This document shows, in pieces, positions 49,093 to 60,400 of a stretch of DNA of 64,000 nt. The DNA is from Bolinopsis microptera (lineage: Eukaryota; Ctenophora; Tentaculata; Lobata; Bolinopsidae): contig NC_087074.1 in assembly GCF_026151205.1 (NCBI RefSeq), positions 3,970,001 to 4,034,000 on the forward strand, given 5' to 3'. How positions within the stretch are numbered: position 1 is the stretch's first letter; each line of letters begins with the position of its first letter. Under the pieces are notes generated by a model that saw only the letters and a list, made by a program, of their open reading frames with translations, was not told the DNA's origin and made no database searches. The position numbers and the translations under genes are program-made.

Positions 49093-50823
49093 CTACCCCA
49101 GGCCATCTGGATTATCCGAATTTTTCCAGAACGGCCATATACCTTTCTTTCCAGGATTAGGAGCTGCCGGGCGGGTTGGAACATCAGGAATGTTTGTTGG
49201 TTTCCTGTGAAGTTGTAGCACCCACTTCATGTCCTCCTTTGACTCTGCAAGTTTCTCCAGTATATCAAACAGTTCCTCAAAGAGGTCAGGGCTATAGCTG
49301 CGGCAGGATGAGAGGTCACAGTTTTCTAGCAGATATTTGCATTCTTCTGATATCGCTGTTTCTTCCACCTCTTTCTGTTCTACAAATTGATCTTTTAAAA
49401 TACTCAACTGCTTTGAAAGTAAGTGTTCTTTCAAAGGCTGAACAATCAGATCTACTTCAGCTCCTGCTATTTCTATAACCATGTCAAGGTGATAGTCAGA
49501 TAGTGCCCCAATATCCTTTAAATACTTCCCAATAAACATCTGCTTGCTGTCACTGGTTGCTACCTTTCCGATTGCCACATCCAAAAAATCACGCTTTCTT
49601 AGTTAGGACAAAACGTAAGCTGCCTCCTCAAACACAAATAACAAGTCCTGGTAAGGGGGCAAAATGTCAGGTATTCCATCGGTAAACTCAGAAAACATTT
49701 GGAAGCAGCTGATTTGTAACCAGCTCACTTTGAAAGCGTGAGCGACCTTGTTAAGGTCCCTAAACACTTCCCTAGGTATTGTTGGAAACTTGCCCGTGTA
49801 TGCAGCTTCAACAAAATACCTAACTGATTGTTCACTAAACTCCTCCATATCTATCGTGAGTAGCTCTAGTGTTGTGGTCATGTGATGTATCACAGGACTG
49901 TTCAGTGACAGGATGGCCGAGTTTGCCCGAATCTTTGCTCCCTGATTTGCTACCAGTTCTATGTTGTTATGAGTGACTGAGTCCAGAAGTTCAATACCAA
50001 AGTTCATCGGAACTACAGCATCTTTGGCTGCTGATTGGTTTATCAATGTTAATGTTTTACCAACCTTTACAGGAGGCCTCATCTGATCATCCTTGTAGAC
50101 ACTCCTTTTATCGTGTGATCCCTTAATTGATGACGAACCATCCTTCAAATTCGAGACATTATTTTCATCCACTGATGTTTCGTCTTTTCTTGAAACTTGC
50201 ATGGGGCTTTTGACACTTGAATTTACAGTTATACTAAATTTTTCAAATGATGATCGGGTTTCGACCAAATCCTGGATGTACTCAGCTTGTATCTGTCCAG
50301 GCTGAGATTTACTGGACGTTTTATCGTCCAACTTATTTTTTCCAAAATCACTAGCTCCAGATTTGCAGTTCTCCTCAGAAACTTGTGCAGCTTTTGAATG
50401 ATTCAAAGGGACACCTTTGAACTGATCATTGTAAAAATGTTCATGATAACCTATGTTCGGGCCTAAGTATTGATGCCAAGGCGGTATCCCGTAAGGTATT
50501 GGAAATGGAGGATGCACTGTTGAATGGGCGTCTGGAGGGAATGTTTTCTGAGGATGAGTCCTATTCATATCGCCCACAGAGTAATAATTTCTTGGACTGA
50601 AAATCGTCGTTGCTTCGACTCGCCCTGGTTGCCTCTCGCTATTTCTTCGGTAGTTTCGTCCCCTTCCTCTTGCATTTCCTCCTTCTTGGCCCCTAGGCCT
50701 ACGATTTCTTACACGGTGCTGCAAGTGTGAATGATTGGAATTAGTGGCTGATCTTTCACTTTGATGCCCACTGCCACTCACCGCTCCACCATAAGAGGCA
50801 GACGGTTGCGCTCTTTTAGGCAT
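49093..50823 (-). CDS. RGG-rich BTB protein, tandem copy 2 (in-frame stop)
   Basis: The ATG at 50823 (MPKRAQPSASYGG) opens a frame with the same layout as copy 1: RGG segment, proline-rich segment, polar linker, KDDQMRPPVKVGK, BTB domain, and a helical C-terminal half. The linker-BTB junction is in frame here. A TAA at 49603-49605 follows FEEAAYVLS exactly where copy 1 has a lysine codon. The same frame then continues LRKRDFLDVAIGKVATSDSK to a stop at 49093, with a charged C-terminal half of about 170 residues. The stop is followed by CTA, a base context known from some readthrough stops (best documented after UGA). Either the gene is a nonsense allele, or two products are made. Function unknown. 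Confidence 0.75.
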
Positions 50824-51521
50824 ACTTCTATTAAGTCTCAATATACATCGTTTTAAGGAGCAGTCAGAGATGTGGAAGTGAGAGTTTTCAGCTATCCAAA
50901 GGTGTCATTTTAACCTGTAATAGATGTATCATCATTGTCATAATGATTTTAAATTTTAAAAGCATGAACAGCAAAGGAGGTCGACAATGTGACAATTTTA
51001 TTTGCATTGGCAAGAAGCAACGATAAAAACAATGATAAAACCGATACAAATAATAATTTGTTGCATGTTATAAATTAGGACGCAATGTAATTGTATATAT
51101 TTTTCTAAAATAGTAAAATTGTCTCTTGACCGGTCTCAACGAAATAAAAAACAATGCCAAAAATTAAATAACGGGAAAAAATACAGAGATCCGGTCAAGG
51201 AAACATCAAATCCAAGTATTCTTATGCTTATTTTTTGAAATGAACAAAAAATAAAAACCGTATAAAAAACGGGTACAAAAACCTGGTACATATATTATGC
51301 ACGTCGTTGAAAATGTATTGAAATTTAATTATAACATTACACTGTTGTTTTATGAAATGTAAAATTGTTAAGGAAATTAAATAAAAAAGTAGAAAGTAAA
51401 ATTAAAAACTATGCTTACTATAAACATTATTAAAATTGGGGAAAAAACAACTTCCTTACAGTTTGGTCAACTGGTTTAGCTGATTTTTTTGCGAAGCTGC
51501 TGTATTCATGTCGTGTCCCCA
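50824..51521. other. Spacer between BTB copies 2 and 3
   Basis: AT-rich with no gene. A segment near 51117-51145 (TCTTGACCGGTCTCAA) matches the LAS1L-BTB spacer near 45740 (TCTTGACTGGTCTCAA), so it is another trace of the tandem duplication. Confidence 0.5.
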
Positions 51522-51635
51522 TTAGTTAATTCGAGGATGTTTTTGGAGCACATCATGTTTTTGGAGGACCTGAAATAAATCCTCGAAGAGACCAGGGTTG
51601 GTGCGGCGACAGGATGACAGGTCAATGGTTTCCAG

Positions 51636-52831
51636 TCTCCAGCGGTGAAAAAATCGAAATTATGCGGTACCGCACCCGACTATAAAGGTAAAATGTGCGG
51701 TAAGGTGCGGTAAATTTTTATCAATTATGCGGCAAATGTGCGACGATTTTTTCGAAATTTGTGCGGGAATTGTGCGGTTTTCTTTTGTATTTTCTGAAGG
51801 ACTTTGGAAATTCTAAACGTATAACCGCCGCTCTTATCAAAAATAGGTCTGTTTATGTGTTACTGAGGGTGTAGTTCTTTACTAAGTCCATGATTGAACC
51901 TATATTGAGATTCAGTTATCTGAGAACAGTGACTTGATCTGGTAGAGATCAGGAGACAGTTATTTGAAGACGCCTCTTGATAGAGTCGATCAGATCCCAT
52001 GCGTGATCGCAAATATGTGACACGCTTGTTGGCATTGATCGTCAGTACTTGTAAACCATTTGATCCAAGATCCATTAAGCCCACTATAAAGCCAACGCTA
52101 CAACGAATAGAACTCATTACCCGATAAAAAGGTCTGCAGGTATGATCGAAGTACGGTAACGACGAGGGTTCCATAACGGCCTGGGTCACGGTCCCGAAAG
52201 GGCCTGGGTCACGGTCCCGAAAGGGCCTGGGTAACGGTCCCGAAAGGGCCTGGGTCATGGTCCCGAAAGGGCCTGGGTCACGTGGTAACCGGGTCACGTG
52301 GCCTAGGCATGGGTTCCAAAAGGGCCTGGGTCAGGGTCCCGAAAGGGCCTGGGTCAGGGTCCCGAAAGGGCCTGGGTCAGGGTCCCGAAAGGGCCTGGGT
52401 CACGTGGTAACTGGGTCACGTGGCCTAGGTATGAGTTCCAAAAGGGCCTGGGTCAGGGTCCCGAAAGGGCCTGGGTCACGTGGTAACTGGGTCACGTGGC
52501 CTAGGTATGAGTTCCAAAAGGGCCTGGGTCAAGGTCCCGAAAGGGCCTGAGTCACGGTCCTAAAAGGGCCTGAGTCACGGTCCTAAAAGGGCCTGAGTCA
52601 CGATCCTAAAAGGGCCCGACTTTTAACATATTTTGGTTTTTACACTCGAAAATCTTAACGCGAAAATTTCAAAATTATGCGAAATTACGCGGAAAAATGC
52701 TAGATTATGCGGAAATATGCAGAAAATTACAAAATGTGCGGAAGTGTGCGGAAAACAATAAATTATGCGGAAATGTGCGGAAAACGGTAAATTGTGCGAT
52801 CCCGCACCCATCGCACCTAATATGTGCCTCT
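51636..52831. mobile_element. 1.2-kb non-autonomous insertion in BTB copy 3
   Basis: The insertion is bounded by the direct repeat GTTTCCAG (51628-51635 and 52832-52839). Its target-site nature is confirmed by the interrupted reading frame. It has no coding capacity. Both ends are full of short TGCGG-type boxes (ATTATGCGG, TGTGCGGAAA), and the middle is a GC-rich minisatellite. An 8-bp duplication and subterminal repeat boxes are typical of hAT-superfamily non-autonomous elements, but clear terminal inverted repeats are not seen, so the family call is tentative. Confidence 0.7.
52166..52620. repeat. GC-rich minisatellite inside the insertion
   Basis: Tandem units of about 23 bp, with core GGTCCCGAAAGGGCCTGGG, are interspersed with a second unit carrying GTCACGTGG and GGCCTAGG. 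This gives a higher-order repeat of roughly 105-130 bp in part. CACGTG cores recur at each higher-order unit. Open frames across it are repeat artefacts. Confidence 0.9.
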
Positions 52832-53535
52832 GTTTCCAGAAGACACTTCCATTCTATGGATACCACTCTTTTATCCACACCTAACTGTTTTAAGGTTGAT
52901 TGTTTTTCTTGCGTGGAGCCTTTGTCACTGACAGTTAAACTTAGTGTTTCAAGTAATGACTGCAACTGAATTTCGCCTGAATCATCCTTCTTTTTTTCAG
53001 ATACATTATTCTGAGTTGTTTCATTTTCATCATTTTTTAGCTTAGCCTGTTTAAAATTATTCTGTGACTGAGCATTGTTCTTCCTCTCCGAATTCTTGGT
53101 TTTTGGTCCCCTCGGTTGTGGCATTGGTCTTACAGGAAGAGTGTGAGTAGGGTAAGTTTTTAGAATACTCAGAGCGTTGGGGTCTCTCTGATGGTATTGG
53201 AGATGGTGAATGTCAGTCATCAAAGCACTTGGAGGGAAATAGTTCCTCTGTTCGTATTTACCCCTACTTTGTCTACGTCCGCCTCTCGAATTTCCTCGGC
53301 CACGTGAATCATTTGTCAGTGCCATTTCGACCTAAACGTACAAAAATCAATATTGTCATCGTGAAATTTTGTATGATCAACGGAGAATTCAACATAACCT
53401 TCAATATTTATGTCACAAGAAGTTGAAGTAAAAAACTGGGAAATTGGCATAATGATTCAAATCGAAATGATATTCAAAATATTTACAGTGTTTTCTTTTT
53501 TATAAAATCTCAGCGAGCATAATAGATAAATACAG

Positions 53536-54180
53536 GGTGGGCCAAAAGTCAGTACCCATACGTTGGCCTTTATAGCTCAGTCACTGAGTGCCCAATTAAA
53601 ATAATTCTTTCTGGACTCTGGTATGACTTAACTTACCACCACTGGTTCGAGGAATTTGTCAACTCGAAAAATATTCGCGTTCATTTTTTCAAATTAGAGA
53701 TGTAGCTTCTCAGATGACCGAGATACGAAGCATAACGAGTTTATTCATTACGTGTCATCAGGTGATCGGCTTACCTAATCACGTGATAAGGTGACCCCGT
53801 TAACCACCCCGTTAAACATTATGGGAATCGTTAAGGCTGCCAAATTAAGGTGTCGTGTCACATAATCACCCAATCAATTTTGGTAACGAGATACACAAAA
53901 TGTTTGATAACTTCGTCATTTCTAATTTGTTTAATGTTTAATACTTTGATAATCTATCGTCTCTGAAAAAATTAGGCGTCCAGCATGTTCAGAGTGAACA
54001 ATAAAGGTGTTTTAATATTGAATGGGCGTGGTCTTAAAATATTCGAATTTTAAAATTTTGGCGACTAAGGCCTCGAACAAGTAGGTACAGTATGCCATCT
54101 GCAAAGCAACAACTCTCAAATATAAAACACGGCCGAGGTATAAGACCCAACGTATGGGTACTGACTTTTGTTGGCCCACC
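53536..54180. mobile_element. 645-bp MITE with long terminal inverted repeats
   Basis: The left end GGTGGGCCAAAAGTCAGTAC and right end GTACTGACTTTTGTTGGCCC are inverted repeats of about 33 bp (CCCATACGTTGG continues the pairing), with one 3-base indel. The interior is AT-rich and non-coding. A TA precedes the left end. The GGGTGGGCCAAAAGT-type terminus recalls non-autonomous Tc1/mariner-like elements, but no transposase is present to confirm this. Confidence 0.75.
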
Positions 54181-54447
54181 AAGGATCGATCCAGTTTCAC
54201 CAGAATAATAATATTTTTAACAGGAACAAATTCAGTTGTCGACTCTTGGCACTAATTTATTTCAATTAACATTGATTTATGCGTCTAAATCTTAAATCTT
54301 TAAAAGATCCAGGACCCAAGCCAAGCTAAAAGTAAATAGTGAAGATAAGTTCTTTAACTTAAACTCTTAAAGTTAAAACATAATACAGCATGGGTGGATT
54401 TTTAATAGCTTGCTTATCAGTGTCATCCCTTATTCCCATGTTACCAG

Positions 54448-57400
54448 CTACTTGGCAAGGCCTCTGTCAGTATTGTAACCCTGGTAATGAGTTGGGAATG
54501 TGACTAGTGACATCTTCTTCAGATGCTCGAAGCTAGCACAATGCTGCTCGTAGTTTGTTATGCTCTTACAGTGCACTTGACATTTGGGACAGGACAGGTT
54601 CTTTCTTACCTGACGGAGTAGATTGAGGTGAATTATCTGGTCTTGAGTTCCTTAACTTAACTAATTTTAGTTGTGTTGTCAAATAATACAGTGAGATTGA
54701 GATTGGATAGAACCCGACCAAGTCATATTATGACCTTCCCGTGTTTATTCCAAGCATTGAAGATGGACGGATCTGGACGGAAACAAGTACTTTTGTGAAC
54801 TATTTATAAAAAGGAAGCTCCATTTAAGAAACTTACCCCACTGTTGCCACAATCCACATTACCCATCACGGTGTCAGCCTCGTCCGTTAGAGCTGTAAGT
54901 TTCTTCATGTGCTTTACACCCTTCATGTGCAGGTTGAAGGAGGACTCAGTTCTACAGTCCACACTTAGGGGAGAAGTCGGATTAATACCTTTCCTTTTGA
55001 TTGTAGGAAATACAGTATTTAATAGATGTGGGTACTGGTGGCGAGGTGAACCACATTTTATAGACTGTGATCAACCAATCATCTTTCAGTGTTGACCAAT
55101 CTAAATGATATTTCCATGGATCAATATTCAATAAAATGTTTCGTGAAGGGATGTTATATTGGGTATAATTAACAACTTCCCTACTATCGAGACAAACTAT
55201 CTTCCAAAATCAATAAGAAGTAAGAAGATGCAACAGACAATCCTTTTAACAACAAGTTACCCAAAATATCGACTATAATATCCCCCAAGTGATTAAATAC
55301 TCACAGAATATCAGAATACTAAATTTGCTGGACACAGAGATCCCGCCTCACAACTAACCTGCAAACATCACAGAAGAACTTGTTTGTAATTTCTGAAGCA
55401 TCCAGCTCCTCCCTATCATCATTCTCCTCATCTCCTTCAGTCTCCTTTTTGTCCCTCTTGGCTACCTTTAGTGCAGGTCCCTGGGTATGCTCCTTTGAGG
55501 AGAGGTGTGCCAGTGTGTCCGCCCCGGTAGGGCACGACACGTCACACATCTTGCAGCAGAACACCTCCTGGAATGGGATGATCATTGTCAAAATTGTTAC
55601 AATTAATCTTATTTGAATTTATACCATCAATTCTCACAAAACTATCACGTGACAGTTACTGTCACGATAGTTTTGTGGCAAAGCATGGTCGTATATAGCA
55701 TAATCAACGGAAACCTTGTACTACAACTTCTCCCAATTATAAGAACTAGAGGATACTAACGGTATTGTTCTTTGGCCCCGTGGCTCCAGCGGAAGTTTCA
55801 GCCGCGATATTGGTCTTGTTACGGTGCTTTCTACTCTGACTGTGTTGGATGAACGAGTGTTGTTTTTGTACCACCACCGAGCACAACTGAAGTTGTTAAT
55901 TTAACAACTTTAAAAGTTTTATTTACGTATATTTTCAGGCTGATGACAATGTTGTATATTGAAATATATTCCGGATCAGTAACTTTAAAAGATATAGTAA
56001 ATCAAGTAAGCCAGTATAAAGGGTTTCTAAGACGCCACATGTTTGGGGTTATATATTGGTATCAGTATGAATTGAAGCATACTGAATATAAGGAGCAAGT
56101 GCTCTAGATGTTACCTTGCATTCGAATCGTCCGTCCTCACGTACAGCTTCAGGTGGGATACCATCAGAAGGTAAACCTTGGCAAATCAGTCATATTATTA
56201 CAAGACATGAGGTATTTAATCAAAAATGTAATGTTGTTTAATTTCTTAAATATCGACGCGTCAGCGCTTAGCTAGCTTGATTCAATAAAGACTGACACTA
56301 ACATTCAATTCTTCACTATTCAAAATAAAAGGATTATTTATCATACATATTTTGATATTGAAATTAGTTTGTTTCCCTTTCGTTATTGTCGTCATATCGA
56401 CTGAAACTTTCAGAGTTAGGTGAGCGATCACAAATTACTAAATCTTTACCACAGCTGAAAGTATGATCGTTAACTTGCTAGAAATTTACGAGTATACTTT
56501 CAGCTTAGGTACAACGTAAAACACTTCGTCGCTGTTATGAGTGTTAATGTGAAAGTTGCTGGTCATAAATCAAAATTTTGCAAGGGAAGACAAACCAATT
56601 TCAATATCACCTGTATTTTTAACTTTGTCTCGAAATATATGATATAGTAGATCCTGGAGAGGTACGCTGTTTATCACTCTCAACTCTCATGAAAAGATAA
56701 TGATTCAAAGGATAACATCCGGTAGTAGAGACTAGGTAGGACAAGTGAAACTAATGATTTGGATGAAACGCGACCTTTCAGTGTGCTACACTTTCATCAG
56801 GCTCAAATTATTTGTTATATAGTAGTGTTGAAAGTTTTAGTAATTTCAGCACTAACTATATAACACATAATTTGAGCCTGATGAAAGTGTAGCACAAAGA
56901 AAGCTCGCGTTTCCTCCTAATCAGTAGTTTCACTTGTCCTAACAAGTCTCTACTAGGTCGGATATTATCCTTTGAATCATTATATGATATAGGTTAACGT
57001 CTCAGCCACCAGGAGAATGATAAGGTTTGCCTGGGACAATACATATTACTTGAGTACTTGAGTTCAGCTAAGTAACCGTCTCGAACCAACTGTGTTACTT
57101 ATATAAAGATGATATCAAATGTAAAACACTCCATCAACAAATATATCACCATTAACGATTTCGATCATTTAAATGATGAGATAGTCTCGTTCATTTCACT
57201 TATAAAGGTGGCGGCTAGCCAGCGTCGTATTGAAAATATATTCAAATTTCGACTAGATGTGCTTAACAGATCACAAAAACATTTATTCATTGATTAAAGC
57301 AAAAGTTGCGAAGAATAAAGCAGCGTAATAAATTAATGCTGATTATATAATAGCAGTAGCCCTTAATGTTAAAGTTAAAAACCTTGTAAATAGTCTTTGA

Positions 57401-60400
57401 TACGTAGGATGTCTGAGGGATCTTTATTTTTCTTCTTCTTCTTTTTCTGAACTTTCATTGGTTCTGATGTGAAAGATTATTAGTTGAATGAAAATACTAA
57501 ATACATAGACATCACAGCAATAAGTAAATGGTGTAACAAAAGTCTTTGAGAATTTATATCATAACCTCCAAATGGATACGGAGGCTTTCTTAGGGCTGTA
57601 GAAAATGTAAGGTGCTTAGAGAGTTAGAGATAGAGAACAAATAATTTCTCGATAAGAAGAAATAAATATAAAACTCACCTTCAGAATGTTTGCTAGATTC
57701 CCCGGTACTGGTAGGGAGTTCACCTTGAGGTTGCTGCCCTATGTTTGGAACTGATTGTTCAGGAGCTATGGGAGTGGGGGGAGCTGTGGGTTCACACTGT
57801 TGTGAGGTGTCAGCTGTTACACCTGCTGTTACACCTGCGGTTACACCAGCTGTTACACCAGCTGTTACACCTCTTTTAGCTAGCTGTGTCATCATCTTTC
57901 TGTGATCTTTACCTGATAAGTGATGGTAGGAGCATTAAGAGGGGGTGGGCGACAATTGACCCCCCGACAATTGACCCCCCGACAATTGACCCCCCGACAA
58001 TTGACCCCCCGACAATTGACCCCCCGACAATTGACCCCCCGACAATATAATTTATTACAATTAACCCTGACCCTGACCCTGACCCTGACCCTGACCCTGA
58101 CCCTGACCCTGACCCTGACCCTGACCCTGACCCTGACCCTGACCCTGACCCTGACCCTGACCCTGACCCTGACCCTGACCCTGACCCTGATCCTGACCCT
58201 GACCCTGACCCTAACCCTAACCCTGACCCTGACCCAGGACCCTAACCCTAACCCTAACCCTAACCCTAACCCTAACCCTAACCCTAACCCTAACCCTAAC
58301 CCTAACCCTAACCCTAACCCTAACCCTAACCCTAACCCTAACCCTAACCCTAACCCTAACCCTGACCCAGGACCCTGACCCAGGATCCTGACCAAGGACC
58401 CTGACCCTAACCCGATCGATTGACCCCAGTTTAATTACATGGGGGGTCAATTGTCGGGGGGGTCAATTGTCGTACTCAACCCTAGATTTCGCGACAATTG
58501 ACCCAAGTGTAATAACATAGGGGTCAATTGTCGGGGGGTCAATTGTCGGGGGGTCAATTGTCGGGGGGTCAATTGTCGCGGTACCTTAAGAGGAATGGTT
58601 CACAGTTTATCATCAAAATTTACTTATGACTGATTTTGAAAAATTTACGATCATATCCGAAACCCGACAACATTTTGGCACTGACAATCACAATATATAT
58701 ATAACATTTCAGCATAACCAGCTGATTACAAGGTAAAACTACTCACTAGAGACGTGGGCTAGATAACGAGTCAGACAGCTAGTGTGAATATTACAAGCGT
58801 CACAGTGGTGACCTCCCTTTATAGTCGGGGTATCTGCTTTCTCCTGTATCTGATAGAGTGGGAGCTGTAAAGCAAGGACTAAAGGTATATAGTATAATAT
58901 GTAAACTAGAGTGGGGGCTGTAGGTATTAGGTATACTGTAGTGTAGGTAAACTAGCTCAGTATTATAGGTTCTGACAAATGAAACAAACAATATCACCGT
59001 TCGAGAATTAGCGAGTAAGTAAATACCTTGACAGCCTGTTCGAGTGCACCCTGCAGTCTAGATGTGAACTCCTTGTGAAGCTTGCCTCGCTTGTGTATCT
59101 CCAGGAGAAGGGCGTGTGCAAAACTAAGCTCACATACCTCACAACATACTGTACCTCTGTAGAAGTTAACAGTTATATACCTCACAACATACTGTACCTC
59201 TGTAGAAGTTAACAGTTATATACCTCACAACATACTGTACCTCTGTAGAAGTTAACAGTTATATACCTCACAACATACTGCACCTCTGTAGAAGTTAATA
59301 GTTATATACCTCACAACATACTGCACCTCTGTAGAAGTTAGCAGTTATATACCTCACAACATACTGTACCTCTGTAGAAGTTAACAGTTATATACCTCAC
59401 AACATACTGTACCTCTGTAGAAGTTAACAGTTATATACCTCACAACATACTGTACCTCTGTAGAAGTTAACAGTTATATACCTCACAACATACTGTACCT
59501 CTGTAGATGTTAACAGTTATATACCTCACAACATACTGTACCTCTGTAGAAGTTAACAGTTATATACCTCACAACATACTGTACCTCTGTAGATGTTAAC
59601 AGTTATATACCTCACAACATACTGCACCTCTGTAGAAGTTAACAGTTATATACCTCACAACATACTGTACCTCTGTAGAAGTTAACAGTTATATACCTCA
59701 CAACATACTGTACCTCTGTAGAAGTTAACAGTTATATACCTCACAACATACTGTACCTCTGTAGAAGTTAACAGTTATATACCTCACAACATACTGTACC
59801 TCTGTAGAAGTTAACAGTTATATACCTCACAACATACTGTACCTCTGTAGAAGTTAGCAGTTATATACCTCACAACATACTGTACCTCTGTAGAAGTTAA
59901 CAGTTATATACCTCACAACATACTGTACCTCTGTAGATGTTAACAGTTATATACCTCACAACATACTGTACCTCTGTGAAAGTTAACAGTTATATACCTC
60001 ACAACATACTGTACCTCTGTAGAAGTTAACAGTTATATACCTCACAACATACTGTACCTCTGTAGAAGTTAACAGTTATATACCTCACAACATACTGTAC
60101 CTCTGTAGAAGTTAGCAGTTATATACCTCACAACATACTGTACCTCTGTAGATGTTAACAGTTATATACCTCACAACATACTGTACCTCTGTAGAAGTTA
60201 ACAGTTATATACCTCACAACATACTGTACCTCTGTAGAAGTTAACAGTTATATACCTCACAACATACTGTACCTCTGTAGAAGTTAACAGTTATATACCT
60301 CACAACATACTGTACCTCTGTAGAAGTTAGCAGTTATATACCTCACAACATACTGTACCTCTGTAGAAGTTAACAGTTATATACCTCACAACATACTGTA

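Larger units (their letters stand above)
51522..53325 (-). pseudogene. BTB-family copy 3: BTB domain deleted, transposon inserted
   Basis: The ATG at 53325 (MALTNDSRGRGNSRGGRRQ) begins an N-terminus of the same family: an RGG segment, a proline-rich stretch and a polar linker. The frame then jumps straight to the C-terminal region (LKQLGVDKRVVSIEWKCLLE, matching copy 1 KQLGVDKTVISNECKYLLE), so the BTB and following region are absent. At 52832 the frame runs into a 1.2-kb insertion. The rest of the gene resumes beyond it as DLSSCRRTNPGLFEDLFQVL and stops at 51522. The flanks share an 8-bp repeat, and removing the insertion plus one repeat restores an alignment to copies 1 and 2 without gaps. 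It is a broken gene, though the N-terminal part could still be translated. Confidence 0.78.

Noticed and set aside
52257-52550. 97-codon frame with GPGS/KGLG repeats
   Set aside because: It is a translation of the GC-rich minisatellite inside the transposon insertion.
58065-58363. A true chromosome end
   Set aside because: Coding exons of one gene, in phase with each other, lie on both sides, so the telomere-like tract is interstitial.
57892-58395. Long open frames on both strands encoding GL/RV or TL/NP dipeptide repeats
   Set aside because: They are translations of the (CCCTGA)n/(CCCTAA)n and 15-bp minisatellites; any 6-bp repeat without stops stays open in several frames.
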